Of a stretch of DNA of 64,000 nucleotides, positions 18,849-32,857 are shown piece after piece. How positions within the stretch are numbered: position 1 is the first letter of the stretch; every line of letters begins with the position of its first letter. Under the pieces are notes generated by a model, which had not been told where the DNA came from, searched no databases, and saw only the letters and a list, made by a program, of their open reading frames with translations. Origin of the DNA: Roseiarcus sp963805295 (GTDB lineage Bacteria; Pseudomonadota; Alphaproteobacteria; Rhizobiales; Beijerinckiaceae); NCBI GenBank assembly GCA_963805295.1, contig CAWDTW010000031.1, positions 62,001-126,000 of the forward strand, written 5' to 3'. The position numbers were made by a program, and so were the translations under genes.

Positions 18849-20778
18849 ATGTCCCAGCCCATCTCGAAGATGGCCGCTCCGCCTGCTGCTCCCCGCGCCG
18901 AAGGCGAGAGCCAGCGGACATTCGTCCGCCAATTTCTGGGTTCTCGCCCTGGGTTCGATCGGCGTCGTCTTCGGCGATATCGGAACGAGCCCCCTCTACG
19001 CGCTGCAGACCGCGCTCGGCCAACTCAAGGATTCCGGCATGCGGCGCCGCGGACGTGATCGGCATCGTCTCGCTCATCATCTGGGCCCTGTTGATCGTCG
19101 TCACGGCTAAGTACGTGCTGTTCCTGATGCAGGCCGACAACAAGGGCGAAGGCGGCATTCTGTCGCTGATGGCGCTCGCCCAACGCGCGCTCGGCCAACG
19201 CACGACGATCGCGTTTCTGCTCGGCGTCGCGGGATCGGCGCTGTTTTCGGGCGACGCGATCATCACCCCGGCGATTTCGGTTCTCTCCGCGCTCGAGGGA
19301 CTGAAACAGGTCAACGCCGACCTCGCGCCTTATGTGTTGCCCGCGACGGTCGTGATCCTTGTCTTGCTCTTCACCGCCCAAAGTCGTGGCACGGCCGGCG
19401 TCGCCGCCTTCTTCGGCCCCATCATGGCCGCGTTCTTTCTCGTCAACGCCGTGCTCGGGCTTTTCCATATCGCCAACGCCTGGGAGCATCTTGCAGGCGC
19501 TCAGCCCAATGCCCGGCCTGGGCTTCATCCGCTCTCATGGCGCGATCGGCGTCATCGTGCTTGGCAGCGTTTTTCTCGCCGTGACGGGCGCGGAGGCGCT
19601 CTATGCCGACATGGGCCATTTCGGTCGGCGGCCGATCCAGGCCGCCTGGCTGTTCCTCGTCCTGCCGGCGCTCATTTGCAATTATCTCGGCCAGGGCGCG
19701 CTCATCCTGAACGACCCCAAGGCGGTCGAAAATCCCTTCTACCTCCTGGCGCCGAGCTGGGGTCTGATGCCGCTGATTATTCTGGCGACCGCCGCCACGG
19801 TCATCGCGAGCCAGGCGGTCATCACCGGCGCCTATTCGCTGGCCAGCCAAGCGATCCAGCTCGGCCTGCTGCCGCGGCTCGAGATCATGCATACGTCCGA
19901 TACTCAGGAAGGCCAAATCTTCATCCCGCGGGTGAATCGCGTCTTGCTGTTCGGCGTGCTGGCCCTGGTGCTCTTGTTCCGCTCCTCGGAAGCGCTCGCC
20001 AACGCCTATGGCATCGCGGTTTCCGGCACGATGGTCGCGACGACCGCGCTCGCCTTTTTCGTCGTCTGGAAGCTTTGGCGCTGGCCGCTCTGGGCCGCGT
20101 TGGCGCTTGTTTGCGCTTCCTTGCGATCGACATCGGCTTCTTCATCGCCAACCTCTACAAGGTGTTGGACGGCGGCTGGGTTCCGCTGATGCTGGGCGCG
20201 GTCGATGTTCATCCTGATGTGGACATGGTCGCGCGGCAGCGCGCATCCTCAACCTCAGGACGCACCGGGACAGCATCCCGATGGCCGACCTCATCAAGAT
20301 GCTGGAAAAGTCGAAGCCGGTGCGCGTGCCGGGAACGGCGGTGTTCCTCACCAACGACCCGACTTCGGCGCCTTCCTCCCTGATGCACAACCTCAAGCAC
20401 AATAAGGTTCTGCACGAGCGTATCGTCCTGTTGAACGTGCGTACCGAGACGACGCCGCGCGTCGCCGACGCGAACCGCTTTGAAATCACCCCTCTTTCGC
20501 CGGACTTCAAACTGGTCACGCTTCATTTCGGCTTCATGGAGCAGCCTCACATTCCGCGCGCGCTCGCGGCGATGCGGAAGGCCGGTCTCAAGTTCGACAT
20601 CATGACGACCTCTTTCTTCCTAGGCCGGCGCGCTCTCAAGGCGGCGACCAAATCCGGCATGCCCCAATGGCAGGATCGACTGTTCATCGCCCTGACCAAA
20701 CAGGCCGCTAGCGCGCCGGATTTCTTCAATCTGCCCTCCGACAGAGTTGTCGAGCTCGGGGCGCAAATGAAGGTTTGA
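18849..20778 (+). CDS. kup: Kup-family potassium uptake protein, multiple frameshifts
   Basis: Spliced by eye across at least six one-base shifts (near 18931, 19040, 19498, 20110, 20203 and 20241), this is a complete Kup K+/H+ symporter of about 640 residues. Segments: GVVFGDIGTSPLYALQTAL (first helix signature), LLIVVTAKYVLFLMQADNKGEGGILSLMALAQR, GSALFSGDAIITPAISVLSALEGLK, VTGAEALYADMGHFG, NPFYLLAPSW, QAVITGAYSLASQAIQLGLLPR, HTSDTQEGQIFIPRVNR, then the cytoplasmic tail with VPGTAVFLTNDPTSAPSSLMHNLKHNKVLHE. Every block is well conserved, so sequence error is likelier than decay, but as written it encodes no intact protein. Confidence 0.85.
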
Positions 20779-20799
20779 GGAGAGCGCGGTCGGCCGGTT

Positions 20800-21529
20800 A
20801 TGAAGGTCTACGTCATCAATCTCGACCGGCATCCGGATCGCCTTGCGCATATGCGCGAACAATTGGGCGACGTCGCTTTCGAGCGTGTCGCCGCGATCGA
20901 CGGGACGCAGAATCCTGAAACAATCACGGGTCTAACGCGCTTCGAGCTGGCCTGCCTCGATAGCCACCGAAACGCCTGGCGGCTGTTCTTGAGCGGCCCG
21001 GACGCGCATGCGTGCTTCCTCGAAGACGACATCCATCTTTGGCCGGACTTCGCGACGCTGGTTCAGTCGGAGGTGTGGATCCCGGCCGACGCGTATTCGG
21101 TGAAACTCGATACTTATCTCCAAAAGGTGAAGCTGGGCGAAAGGCGAACCGCCATTGGCGATCGGCAGGTGGCGAGGCTTTATACGCGGCACGAGAGCAG
21201 CGCTGCATACGCGCTGTCGCGCGCCGGCGCCGAGCGGTATCTAGAGTTGACGGAACGCCCGACGCTGCCCGCGGATTATTCCCTGTTTCCCGATTATCCG
21301 CGCCGTCTCGGACTGCGCATCTATCAACTCACGCCCGCGGTCGCCATCCAGGATCATCTGCTTCGAGCGGAAGAGGGTGGCCAAACTTTCTCGACGGCGA
21401 TGGCCGGCGGCGGAGCGGCGCAAGCGCGCCGTCGACCCGTCTATCGGCAAGCTTTTGCGGGAAGCCGCGCGACTTGTCGGCCAGACCGCCGCGGCCAGAG
21501 GAAGCGATCTACCTTCGGATCGCTTCTGA
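20800..21529 (+). CDS. Glycosyltransferase family 25 (LPS-type), frameshift near 21411
   Basis: A GT25 enzyme (LPS/LOS galactosyl- or glucosyltransferase type): MKVYVINLDRHPDRLAHMREQLGDVAFERVAAIDG, LACLDSHRNAWRLFLSG, and the metal-site motif HACFLEDDIHLWPDF. HESSAAYALSRAGAERYLE and LPADYSLF follow. After GDGRR..GG the frame slips near 21411; the alternative frame gives ERRKRAVDPSIGKLLREAAR and ends at 21527-21529, for about 242 residues. It follows kup by 21 bases. Confidence 0.78.
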
Positions 21530-21601
21530 AACTGGAGACGACGACGGTCGAGTGTCGGATAGGCTCGGCTCATAAGTCGGCGGGCCATCCGCGAAAGCCG
21601 T

Positions 21602-23890
21602 CTACCCGCCGATGCTGAAGCTCGCCATCGCCGCCATGTTGACAATGTCCGAGTCCTTTGCGCCGAGCGAAACGATCTGCACCGGCTTCTCCAATCCGAC
21701 GATTAGAGGTCCGATTACGGTCGCGCCCCCGAGCTCCTGCAGCATGCGGGTCGAGATGGCGGCGGAGTGAAAAGCCGGCATGACCAGCACATTTGCTGTG
21801 TCCTTCAATCGACAGAACGGATAGGCCGCCATCAGCTCCCTGTTGAGCGCGACATCCGCACCCATCTCGCCGTCGTATTCGAAGTCGACTCGTCTTCGAG
21901 TTCGAGAATGCGCACCGCCTCTTGAACCCGTTGCGTGCGCTCGCCGAGCGGATGCCCGAAATTGGAGAACGCCAGCATGGCGACGCGCGGTTCGTAACCG
22001 AGGCGCCGGGCGACGCCGGCGGCTTCGATTGCGATTTCGGCGAGGTCTTCGGCGGTTGGCATTTCGGTGATTGCGGTATCGGCGACCAAGACCGGTCGGC
22101 CGCGAGAGATGATGATCGAGACTCCGACGACCCGATGGCCAGGCTTGTCGTCGACGACCCGCCGCACCTCCTCGAGCGCGATCGAGAAGTTACGCGTAAC
22201 GCCGGTCACCATCGCGTCGGCGTCCCCTTGCGCGACCATCGCCGCGCCGAAGTAGTTGCGATCCTGATTGATCATGCGCTGGCAGTCTCTCAGCAGGTAG
22301 CCCTTGCGCTGCAGCTTCTCATAGAGGAACTGGGCGTAGAGCGCGTTCCGCTGAGAGAGCCTGGCGTTATGGATCTCGATGCCCTTGTCGCCGAGATCGA
22401 GGCCCGAAGCCTGCGCAGCGGCGCGCACACGCTCCTCGCGCCCAACCAGGACTGCTGTGCCCAGTCCCTGACTGACGAAGGAATGGGAGGCGCGAATGAC
22501 TTGCTCCTCCTCGCCCTCGGCGAACACGACGCGTTTGGGCACGCGTTGCACGCGCTCGATGATACGCTGCATGGCGCCGGCGATCGGGTCGCGCCGGGCT
22601 GACAGTTGCGCCTTGTAGGCCGCCAGATCGACGATTGGGACGCCGTGCGACCCCTGACGCCATCGCGGCCTTCGCGACCGCGATCGGCACGACATGGATA
22701 AGGCGCGGATCGAAGGGTGCCGGAATGATGTAGTCGCGTCCGAACCGCGGCCGGGCGCCGCGATATGCGGCGGCGACCTCGTCGGGCACGTCTTCGCGAG
22801 CGAGATCGGCCAGCGCATGCGCCGCCGCGATCTTCATCTCCATATTGATGGTCTTGGCGCGCACGTCGAGCGCGCCCCGGAAAATATAGGGAAAGCCGAG
22901 GACATTGTTGATCTGGTTTGGATAATCCGACCGCCCAGTGGCGATGATCACGTCATCGCGCGCTTTCTCGGCGTCCTCAGGCGTGATTTCGGGGTCAGGG
23001 TTCGCCATCGCGAAAATAACCGGGTTCGGGGCCATGGTCTTGATCATCTCCGGCGTCAAAGCGCCCTTGGCCGACAATCCGAAGAAAATGTCGGCACCGA
23101 CCATCGCCTCCTCCAGCGTCCTGAGCGTCGTTTCCACCGCGTGGGCGGATTTCCACTGGTTCATTCCTTGCTTGCGACCGCGATAGACGACCCCCTTGGT
23201 GTCGCACAGCATGACGTTCGACGGCTCAAACCCGATCGATTTTAAGAGGTCAAGGCAGGCGATGCCCGCGGCGCCGGCTCCGTTGCACACGAGGCGCGTC
23301 GACTTGATGTCCCTACCGGTGAGGCGGATCGCGTTGATCATGCCGGCGGCAGCGATGATCGCGGTGCCGTGCTGATCGTCGTGAAAGACTGGAATGTCCA
23401 TCATCTCGCGCAGGCGCTCTTCGATGTAAAAACACTCGGGCGCTTTGATGTCTTCGAGGTTGATGCCCCCGAACGACGGACCCAGATATTTGACGGCGCT
23501 GACGAATTCGTCCGGGTCCTCCGTCGCGACTTCGAGGTCGATGGAATCGACGTCGGCGAAACGCTTGAACAGCACCGCCTTGCCTTCCATAACCGGCTTG
23601 GAGGCGAGCGCGCCAAGATTGCCGAGGCCGAGAATTGCGGTTCCGTTGGTGATCACGGCGACCATGTTGCCGCGCGCCGTATAGTCGTAGACCGACGTGG
23701 GATCCGCGGCTATCGCCTTGACCGGAGCCGCGACGCCGGGTGAATAGGCGAGCGAAAGGTCGCGCTGCGTCGCCATCGGCTTGGTCGGCACGATCTCCAG
23801 CTTGCCGGGGCGGCCGCGGGAATGAAACTGCAGCGCCTCCTGATCGGTGATCGAGGGGCGTTTGCTCGGTCCGTCGGCCTTGTCAGCCAT
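21602..23890 (-). CDS. maeB: NADP-dependent malic enzyme, MaeB type, two frameshifts
   Basis: Oxidative decarboxylation of malate to pyruvate with NADP+. The N-terminal malic domain shows LSLAYSPGVAAPVKAI, FADVDSIDLEVATEDPDEFV, FHDDQHGTAIIAAAGMINAI, LVCNGAGAAGIACLDLLKS and IFAMANPDPEI. The C-terminal phosphotransacetylase-like domain, a feature of the long MaeB form, shows VVFAEGEEEQVIRASHSFVSQG, YFGAAMVAQGDADAMVTGVTRNF and VLVMPAFHSAAISTRMLQELGG. Frames change near 22637 and 21885. The ATG at 23890 (MADKADGPS) is chosen over a longer, unconserved upstream extension. About 762 residues after repair. Confidence 0.88.
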
Positions 23891-24199
23891 GAGGGTCAAT
23901 CCCTGGTTCGTTTTCTGGAGCATCAAACTGGCGAGGAAAGGTTGGGCTTCGCCATTCAAAAAGCGCCGGTCGCTCGCGGCCAGCATTGGCGCGCCGTGCG
24001 TCCCGCCGTCGGCTATTCCCTCCCGAAAACGTTCCCGTCGCTCGCCGCGGGTTCCCCAGGCATTCATAGAGGGGCGACCGCGGTCTTGGCAACCCGAGGG
24101 AAGCCGTGACGCCTGGGGTTTCGGCGTGGTTGCAGAGCGTCAACAACGACAAAAATCGTCCAACACGGGGGTCGACCGAGAAAGCGCGGCTCTGCTTAG

Positions 24200-24219
24200 A
24201 TATAAAGACATGTTTATAT
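24200..24219. promoter_or_regulatory. Palindromic operator candidate upstream of metH
   Basis: ATATAAAGACATGTTTATAT is a 20-base imperfect palindrome 35 bases before the metH ATG, in an AT-rich patch that contrasts with the GC-rich surroundings. Palindromes with ATATAAA/TTTATAT arms occur before methionine-cycle genes in alphaproteobacteria that use ArsR-family SAM/SAH regulators. Linking this site to such a regulator is an inference; no regulator gene is in the window. Confidence 0.5.
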
Positions 24220-24253
24220 GATTATGCTACTGACGTGAGATTGGGAATTCTGA

Positions 24254-28012
<3,759 letters not shown>

Positions 28013-28020
28013 CGGCGCCG

Positions 28021-28101
28021 CGGTTTACCAGGGTTTAGCGCCGGTTTAGCGGCGGCGGCCAACGATTTCAGACGCTTGCGACCCCGTTTAGCGTCGCCTC
28101 G
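28021..28101. repeat. 3' repeat with GTTTAGC motifs downstream of copy D
   Basis: Reads GGGTTTAGCGCCGGTTTAGC then GATTTCAGACGC and CCCCGTTTAGCGTCGCC. It is the reverse complement of the repeat at 16965-17041 with a few changes. It starts 9 bases after the metH stop and ends 48 bases after the stop of the convergent copy-D gene. The GC-rich arms could also fold as a bidirectional terminator. Confidence 0.7.
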
Positions 28102-28149
28102 TTTTCGGGGCGGAAGGGTGGAAAGGACAGTCGGTCCCGGACCATCGCG

Positions 28150-28683
28150 CTATCCCGGCAGCGCCGCCGAGCGGCGGGGCTTATTCGACTTAATCATTAG
28201 GTTTTTTTCCTCCGCGGTCGCCTCGTCAGCCGTCCCGGAGACCGGCGGGACGAGCGCCGGCACCGGCGGCGGAAGGGCGAGCGGCGGGGATGCGGCGACG
28301 GGGGCGGCCTGCATGGCGGCGGCGGAGAGGCTCAGCGCGAACCCGTGATAGCGGTCGAATTCGCGGGTGATCCTGACCACCCGGTCGACGGCGTTCAAAT
28401 TGCCGTTGCTCATCGCGCCATGGGCGACCAGCATCGCTTCGCTCAGGCGCCGGATTTGCAGACGGGCGAATTCGGCGGGCGCCTCCATCTCGCTCCGCTC
28501 GAGGATCGCCGACACGCGTTCGCGCGCCCGGCGCGGCGAGATGTTCTCCAGCGCCGCGACCTCCTCGATCGACACGCCGGCCGCGAGCTGCCGGATCAGG
28601 CGCGCGTCGCGCAGCGCCATCTCGCGCCGCGTCGAGCGCTTGCGCCGCGCCTCGACGTTATTCTCCTTTTCCGTATCCGCCAT
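28150..28683 (-). CDS. Orphan small-terminase-like HTH protein (copy D)
   Basis: A 177-residue protein with a basic start (VEARRKRSTRREMALRDARL), HTH-like IRQLAAGVSIEEVAALENISPRRARERVSAIL, then RLQIRRLSEAMLVAHGAMSNGNLNAVDRVVRITREFDRYHGF and a Pro/Ala-rich tail. It matches copy C and the prophage gene at 61336 over HTH and VDRxxxI..DRYHxF. The ATG at 28683 follows GGAGAGG. Its leader differs from copies A-C, but its 3' repeat is shared with copy C. No packaging gene nearby; probably a domesticated or mobile terminase-small gene. Confidence 0.6.
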   Translation of the reverse strand: MADTEKENNVEARRKRSTRREMALRDARLIRQLAAGVSIEEVAALENISPRRARERVSAILERSEMEAPAEFARLQIRRLSEAMLVAHGAMSNGNLNAVDRVVRITREFDRYHGFALSLSAAAMQAAPVAASPPLALPPPVPALVPPVSGTADEATAEEKNLMIKSNKPRRSAALPG

Positions 28684-28977
28684 TGGCCTCTCCTTCAATT
28701 CTTCGAAAATTTACATTACCACAGATTTGATCTTTCAGAAAGGAAATGTTCCCCAAATGTTCCGCGCGACCTCGTCGGCGGCGCCCAGCACTCAACGGCC
28801 AGTCGGCGCAAAATACCGGTCATTCGCCGACGGCTTGGCGAACGGGCCAAATCGATCCCGTGCTGCCGTTCGTGGTCGGTCCCGGTACGGAAGGAATGCG
28901 CCAATTGCGGTCGTTGCCAGGTGCGACACATTGGGTCAGAGCGACGTTTAAGCGACCGCCTCTACGGTGCTTCATTT

Positions 28978-29747
28978 CTATTTGCCCATCTCTCCAATGC
29001 TCTGTTCGAGCGCAGCCGGCGGGACGCGGAATAGCCCCGTGTAGGGCTGGCTCAATTCGATAATCAGGAAGAGGGCGCTGCCGACAGCAAACCCGCCCAA
29101 GCCGAGCGCAGCAATGGTCGTCGCATTGATGCGCGAGAGCATCCCAAAGCCGCAAAAGAGCAGGATCGACCAAAGCACGACGACCGTTACCAGCGGCCAT
29201 GAAACGGGCGACTTCAATTGCAGAGCAATTGACAGGCGAGTGTTTTGAATGAGGCTTGCGTCGACCACAGCCGCCGCGGCAGCCTGTTTCTGCAACGGCG
29301 TTCGGGGGTCGAGGCGGCTATGGCGGCGTCGGTCGCCTTGAGGCTCTCGATCGCCGTTCCGGGCGCCAGCTGGCCCGGATCGGAATCGAAAATAGGCTTT
29401 TCTCCCCAGAACATGTCGTGGACCCTCTGCGTCCCCGCCTTGAGCTCTGCGCGCGCCTCTTTCGTTTCCGGCCCGAATTCAGCGAGCGCGATATCGAGCT
29501 GCAGAGCGCGAGCGGCGATGGTCTCCAGCTCGGTCTTCTGGTTCGAATAAAACGCGTAGGCCGAGCCGATGATGGTGCCGAGAACCAGCGCCAAGAGCAA
29601 GGACACGAGTCCGACGATCGCGGTGATCATGTCGCGGGACCGATCCGACGTATGCGGCTCGGGCAGCAGTCGCTGAAGCCAAAGGCCGAAGAGCCCGGCG
29701 ACGAAAGCAGCGAGCGCGGCCGCCATGGAAACCCAGATTGCGGTCAC
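28978..29747 (-). CDS. DUF4239 (bestrophin-like) membrane protein, frameshift near 29297
   Basis: The GTG start at 29747 follows GGGAGAG. Helices: AIWVSMAAALAAFVAGLFGLWLQRLL, AIVGLVSLLLALVLGTIIGSAYAFY, and after the shift WPLVTVVVLWSILLFCGFGML and TIAALGLGGFAVGSALFLIIEL. Between them lies an amphipathic stretch (SNQKTELETIAARALQLDIALAEFG). The 2+2 helix plan and LSQPYTGLFRVPPAAL end fit DUF4239. The frame breaks near 29297 between TPERR and LQKQAAAAAVVDASLIQNTRLSI. Function unknown. Confidence 0.65.
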
Positions 29748-30060
29748 GACAATATCTCTCCCGTGGCCTTCAAGGCGCGTCGTTCCGGTCTGCACTAACC
29801 GCGCCGGCAACATTCTCGCCTATTTCTGCTCACATTCCGAGACACCTGTTCGCCGACATCCTGCGGCTGATCGCAGAACTGCGGCCGCCGCCTGCCGCCT
29901 CAACGGCGTAATGAGTTCGTTCAAATGTGACGAACGCCCTTATTACGACTAGCTTTCGACGCAGAGTAAGGGCCGGCCGGGCGTCGGCGTCAGGGTGAAG
30001 TCTCGGCGCGACGCCTCGGCAAGAAATTGTTTTTCAGCGTGATTCGAACCGGGGAGGACA

Positions 30061-31434
30061 ATGGCGCCCACAGTATCTACGTCGCCCACCCGGCGCGGCC
30101 TACTTGCCTCGTCAGCAGCTGCGGGCGCAGTCAGCCTGCTTCCCTCGCATCTGGCTGCAGGGACCGAGGCGTCCGACACGCCGCCCGGTCAGCCATCGAA
30201 TCAAGGAGATTCACCGACGGATACGACCGAAGACAACTCAATCCGTCCTTTGCACGTCAACATTCCGGAGGAAGCGCTCGCCGACCTTCGCCGCCGCATC
30301 GCGATGATGCGCTGGCCTGATCGGGAGACCGTGAGCGACCAGTCCCAAGGCGTGCAGCTCGCGACCATTCAGGAACTCGCCCGCTATTGGGGGACGGACT
30401 ACGACTGGCGGAAGATCGAGGCGCGGCTTAATGCCCTGCCGCAGTTCATCACCGAGATCGACGGGCTGGACATTCATTTCATCCACGTTCGTTCGAATCA
30501 CGAAAATGCGTTGCCGCTGATCGTCACGCACGGATGGCCCGGCTCGGTCATCGAGCAGCTGAAGATCATCGAGCCGCTCACCAATCCCACCGCGCATGGC
30601 GCGAGCGCGTCTGACGCTTTCCATCTGGTGATTCCGTCGCTACCGGGCTACGGGTTTTCAGCCAGGCCGACCACGACCGGTTGGGGTCCGGAGCGCACCG
30701 CGCGCGCCTGGGTCGTGCTGATGAAACGGCTTGGATACAAGCAATTCGCGGCGCAAGGCGGCGATTTGGGCGCGGGCGTCTGCACTGCGATGGCCAAACA
30801 GACTCCTCCGGAATTGCTGGGCATTCACACCAACTTCCCCGGAACCATTCCGCCCGACATCGCGAAGGCGCTCCAGGCCGGCGACCCGCCGCCGTCCGGT
30901 CTCTCGGCCGATGAAACACGCGCGTACGAGCAGCTCAAGCTCTTGTTCGCGAAGCGACGCGCCTACGCGCAAATGATGGGGACGCGCCCACAAACGCTCT
31001 ATGGCTTGGCGGATTCGCCCGTCAACCTGGCAGCCTGGCTCTTTGACCACGGTGACGGTTACAACCAGCCGTCGGCGGCGCTCACCTCGGCCGTCATGGG
31101 GCGCACGATCAATGGACACCCCGCAGGCGACCTTACGCGAGACGACGTGCTCGACGACTTCACGCTCTACTGGTTGACGAACACCGGGGTTTCGGCGGCT
31201 CGCTTCTATTGGGAATCTCACTTCAGCCTTTACAACGCCGCTGACGTCCCCATCCCGGCTGCCGTGAGCGTCTTTCCGGGCGAGAACTATCAAGCCCCGC
31301 GGAGTTGGACCGAGCGCGCGTATCCGAAGCTCATCTATTTCAACGAGGTCGACAAGGGTGGTCACTTTGCGGCGTGGGAACAGCCGCAGCTTTTCGCTGA
31401 GGAGATCCGCGCAGCGTTTCGATCGCTCCGCTAA
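30061..31434 (+). CDS. Tat-exported epoxide hydrolase family protein
   Basis: A 457-residue protein starting with a twin-arginine signal (TSPTRRGLLASSAAAGAVSLLP), so probably folded before export. Then an epoxide-hydrolase N-terminal (EHN) domain (IRPLHVNIPEEALADLRRRIAMMRWPD...YWGTDYDWRKIEARLNALPQF) and an alpha/beta hydrolase domain: LIVTHGWPGSVIEQLKII (HGWP oxyanion), the nucleophile Asp in AQGGDLGAGVCTAM, and the His in DKGGHFAAWEQPQLF. The family hydrolyses epoxides by an ester intermediate; substrate unknown. The SD-like GGGGAGG precedes the ATG. Confidence 0.88.
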   Translation: MAPTVSTSPTRRGLLASSAAAGAVSLLPSHLAAGTEASDTPPGQPSNQGDSPTDTTEDNSIRPLHVNIPEEALADLRRRIAMMRWPDRETVSDQSQGVQLATIQELARYWGTDYDWRKIEARLNALPQFITEIDGLDIHFIHVRSNHENALPLIVTHGWPGSVIEQLKIIEPLTNPTAHGASASDAFHLVIPSLPGYGFSARPTTTGWGPERTARAWVVLMKRLGYKQFAAQGGDLGAGVCTAMAKQTPPELLGIHTNFPGTIPPDIAKALQAGDPPPSGLSADETRAYEQLKLLFAKRRAYAQMMGTRPQTLYGLADSPVNLAAWLFDHGDGYNQPSAALTSAVMGRTINGHPAGDLTRDDVLDDFTLYWLTNTGVSAARFYWESHFSLYNAADVPIPAAVSVFPGENYQAPRSWTERAYPKLIYFNEVDKGGHFAAWEQPQLFAEEIRAAFRSLR

Positions 31435-31509
31435 TTGTGGCCGACAAGCCCTGAATCGCGATTGATTGTGATGGCGTCTCTTCTAAGCCCGGATTGAAGG
31501 AGGCTCCGT

Positions 31510-32090
31510 ATGAGGCGGATTGTTTTCGTGCTGGTTGCAGTTGCAGCGCTGGCAGGCCTGGTCGCCGCGATAGCCCCCGCATCTGGACAGTCCGATGGAG
31601 GGGCCGCCCAGACTTCCTACCGGATACCGCGACTGGAGGCTGATCTGCGTGGCCCATGTAGGGGGCAACCTCAACGATTGCGCGCCAAACTGGGCAACGA
31701 TGTAGCAATCAAGGCTTACCAGGAAGGGAAGCTCCCGTTCCTGGAGGGAACAATCATTGCTCGGCTCACCTATCGCAAGGTGACGTGGGAGAAGGACCAC
31801 ATAGACGTTCGCGGTATTCTCGAAGGCCGAGGCCTGCAGCCTGAACAGGTTACGAAGCTCTTAGCTGAATCCTTCGTGGCTGGCCCCGCCTCGAACGTTC
31901 AGTTCATGGTCAAGGACTCAAAAAAATATCCCTCGACCGCCAGCTGGGGTTTCGCTCAATTCACCGACGGCAACCCTTGACGGCGAGGCTGTGCACAAAA
32001 CCTGCTTTTCCTGTGGGCATCCAATGACTCTCGGGACTGAGGTGCGCAAAGAACAGGTTGAAGACAAAGTCGCGATCTTTGGTGGGCTCG
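31510..32090 (+). pseudogene. Cytochrome P460-family gene with frameshifts and an inverted 3' end
   Basis: A signal peptide (RRIVFVLVAVAALAGLVAAIAPASG) is followed by P460-family sequence: GYRDWRLICVAHVGGNLND (shifted frame, about 31620-31680), LRAKLGNDVAIKAYQEGKLPF, EGTIIARLTY, SFVAGPASNVQFMVKDSKKY, WGFAQFTDGNP. The written frame stops at 31980. One base later the frame continues DGEAVHKTCFSC, the first half of the CxxCH haem motif. The missing part, HEPTKDRDFVFNLFFAHL, is encoded on the opposite strand at about 32035-32090, so the end of the gene is inverted. As written it cannot make a haem-binding protein. Confidence 0.65.
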
Positions 32091-32121
32091 TGGCCTGCAG
32101 ACGATCGTTGGAGAAGAGACC

Positions 32122-32772
32122 ATGGCGAAAGAGACATACAATAGGCAGCTCACTGCGCTTCTTCTGATCGATCCGTATAACGATTTTATTTCCGAGGGAG
32201 GCAAAATATGGGACCGCATTCAGGCTGTCGCTGAAGCGAATGACTGCGTTCCTCATATGCTGCGGGTCCTGAATGCCGCGCGTAAAGCGAAGCTTCGGGT
32301 CTTCTACGCAATGCATCATCGTTACCGTCTGGGCGACTACGAAACCTGGAAGTACATTGCGCCCATTCAGAAGGCGGCGTGGGAGCGAAAGAGCTTCGAA
32401 TACGGCACGTGGGGTGGCGAGATCCGTCGCGAGTTCGAGCCAAAGCCAGGCGAGATTGTCGCCACGGAGCATTGGTGTTCCAGCGGCTTCGCCAACACCG
32501 ATTTGGATTTGCAGCTCAAGAAGCACGGCATCCATCAGCTCATCGTCATTGGACTGATAGCCCATACCTGCGTCGAATCGACCGTTCGCTTTGCCGCGGA
32601 GCTCGGCTACGAGGTCACGGTGGTAAAAGACGCGACGGCGGATTACTCGGATGAGGCGATGCACGCCGCTCTCGACATCAATATCCCGAACTACGCTAGC
32701 GCCATTGTGACCACGAATGAAATCGTCGACTTGATCTCGTCTGCGCAAACCTTGGAAGTCAGTGCGCACTAG
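32122..32772 (+). CDS. Isochorismatase-family cysteine hydrolase
   Basis: A 216-residue cytoplasmic hydrolase of the isochorismatase/nicotinamidase fold: TALLLIDPYNDFISEGG (catalytic Asp), VFYAMHHRYR, and the nucleophile in LIVIGLIAHTCVESTVRFAAELGYEVTVVKDATADYSDEAMHAAL (Cys in HTCVES; cis-peptide region VIGLIAHTC). Length fits. Actual substrate (amide or enol ether) unknown. It stands in the redox/stress gene string between the P460 remnant and the VOC gene. Confidence 0.85.
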   Translation: MAKETYNRQLTALLLIDPYNDFISEGGKIWDRIQAVAEANDCVPHMLRVLNAARKAKLRVFYAMHHRYRLGDYETWKYIAPIQKAAWERKSFEYGTWGGEIRREFEPKPGEIVATEHWCSSGFANTDLDLQLKKHGIHQLIVIGLIAHTCVESTVRFAAELGYEVTVVKDATADYSDEAMHAALDINIPNYASAIVTTNEIVDLISSAQTLEVSAH

Positions 32773-32857
32773 TCTCATCTGAGGAGAGCGAAGAGATGAG
32801 TCTTTGCACACTTAACCGTGTGTCGCCATCTTAAGGTGCCAACCTGAGGAGATCGAC

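Noticed and set aside
23891..24253. Possible cobalamin riboswitch before metH
   Set aside because: No B12-box-like conserved core or plausible fold was seen; only a short palindrome is supported.
30038..30055. GATTCGAACC, resembling the T-arm of a tRNA on the minus strand
   Set aside because: No acceptor, D or anticodon stem can be paired around it; it is chance similarity just before the epoxide hydrolase start.
29949..30060. Minus-strand frame ending FTLTPTPGRPLLCVES, possible gene remnant
   Set aside because: It looks protein-like but I could not tie it to any family, and no start or upstream similarity exists.
31956..32219. Minus-strand small gene opposite the P460/isochorismatase junction
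   Set aside because: The only meaningful minus-strand reading there is the displaced end of P460, in a different frame and without its own start.
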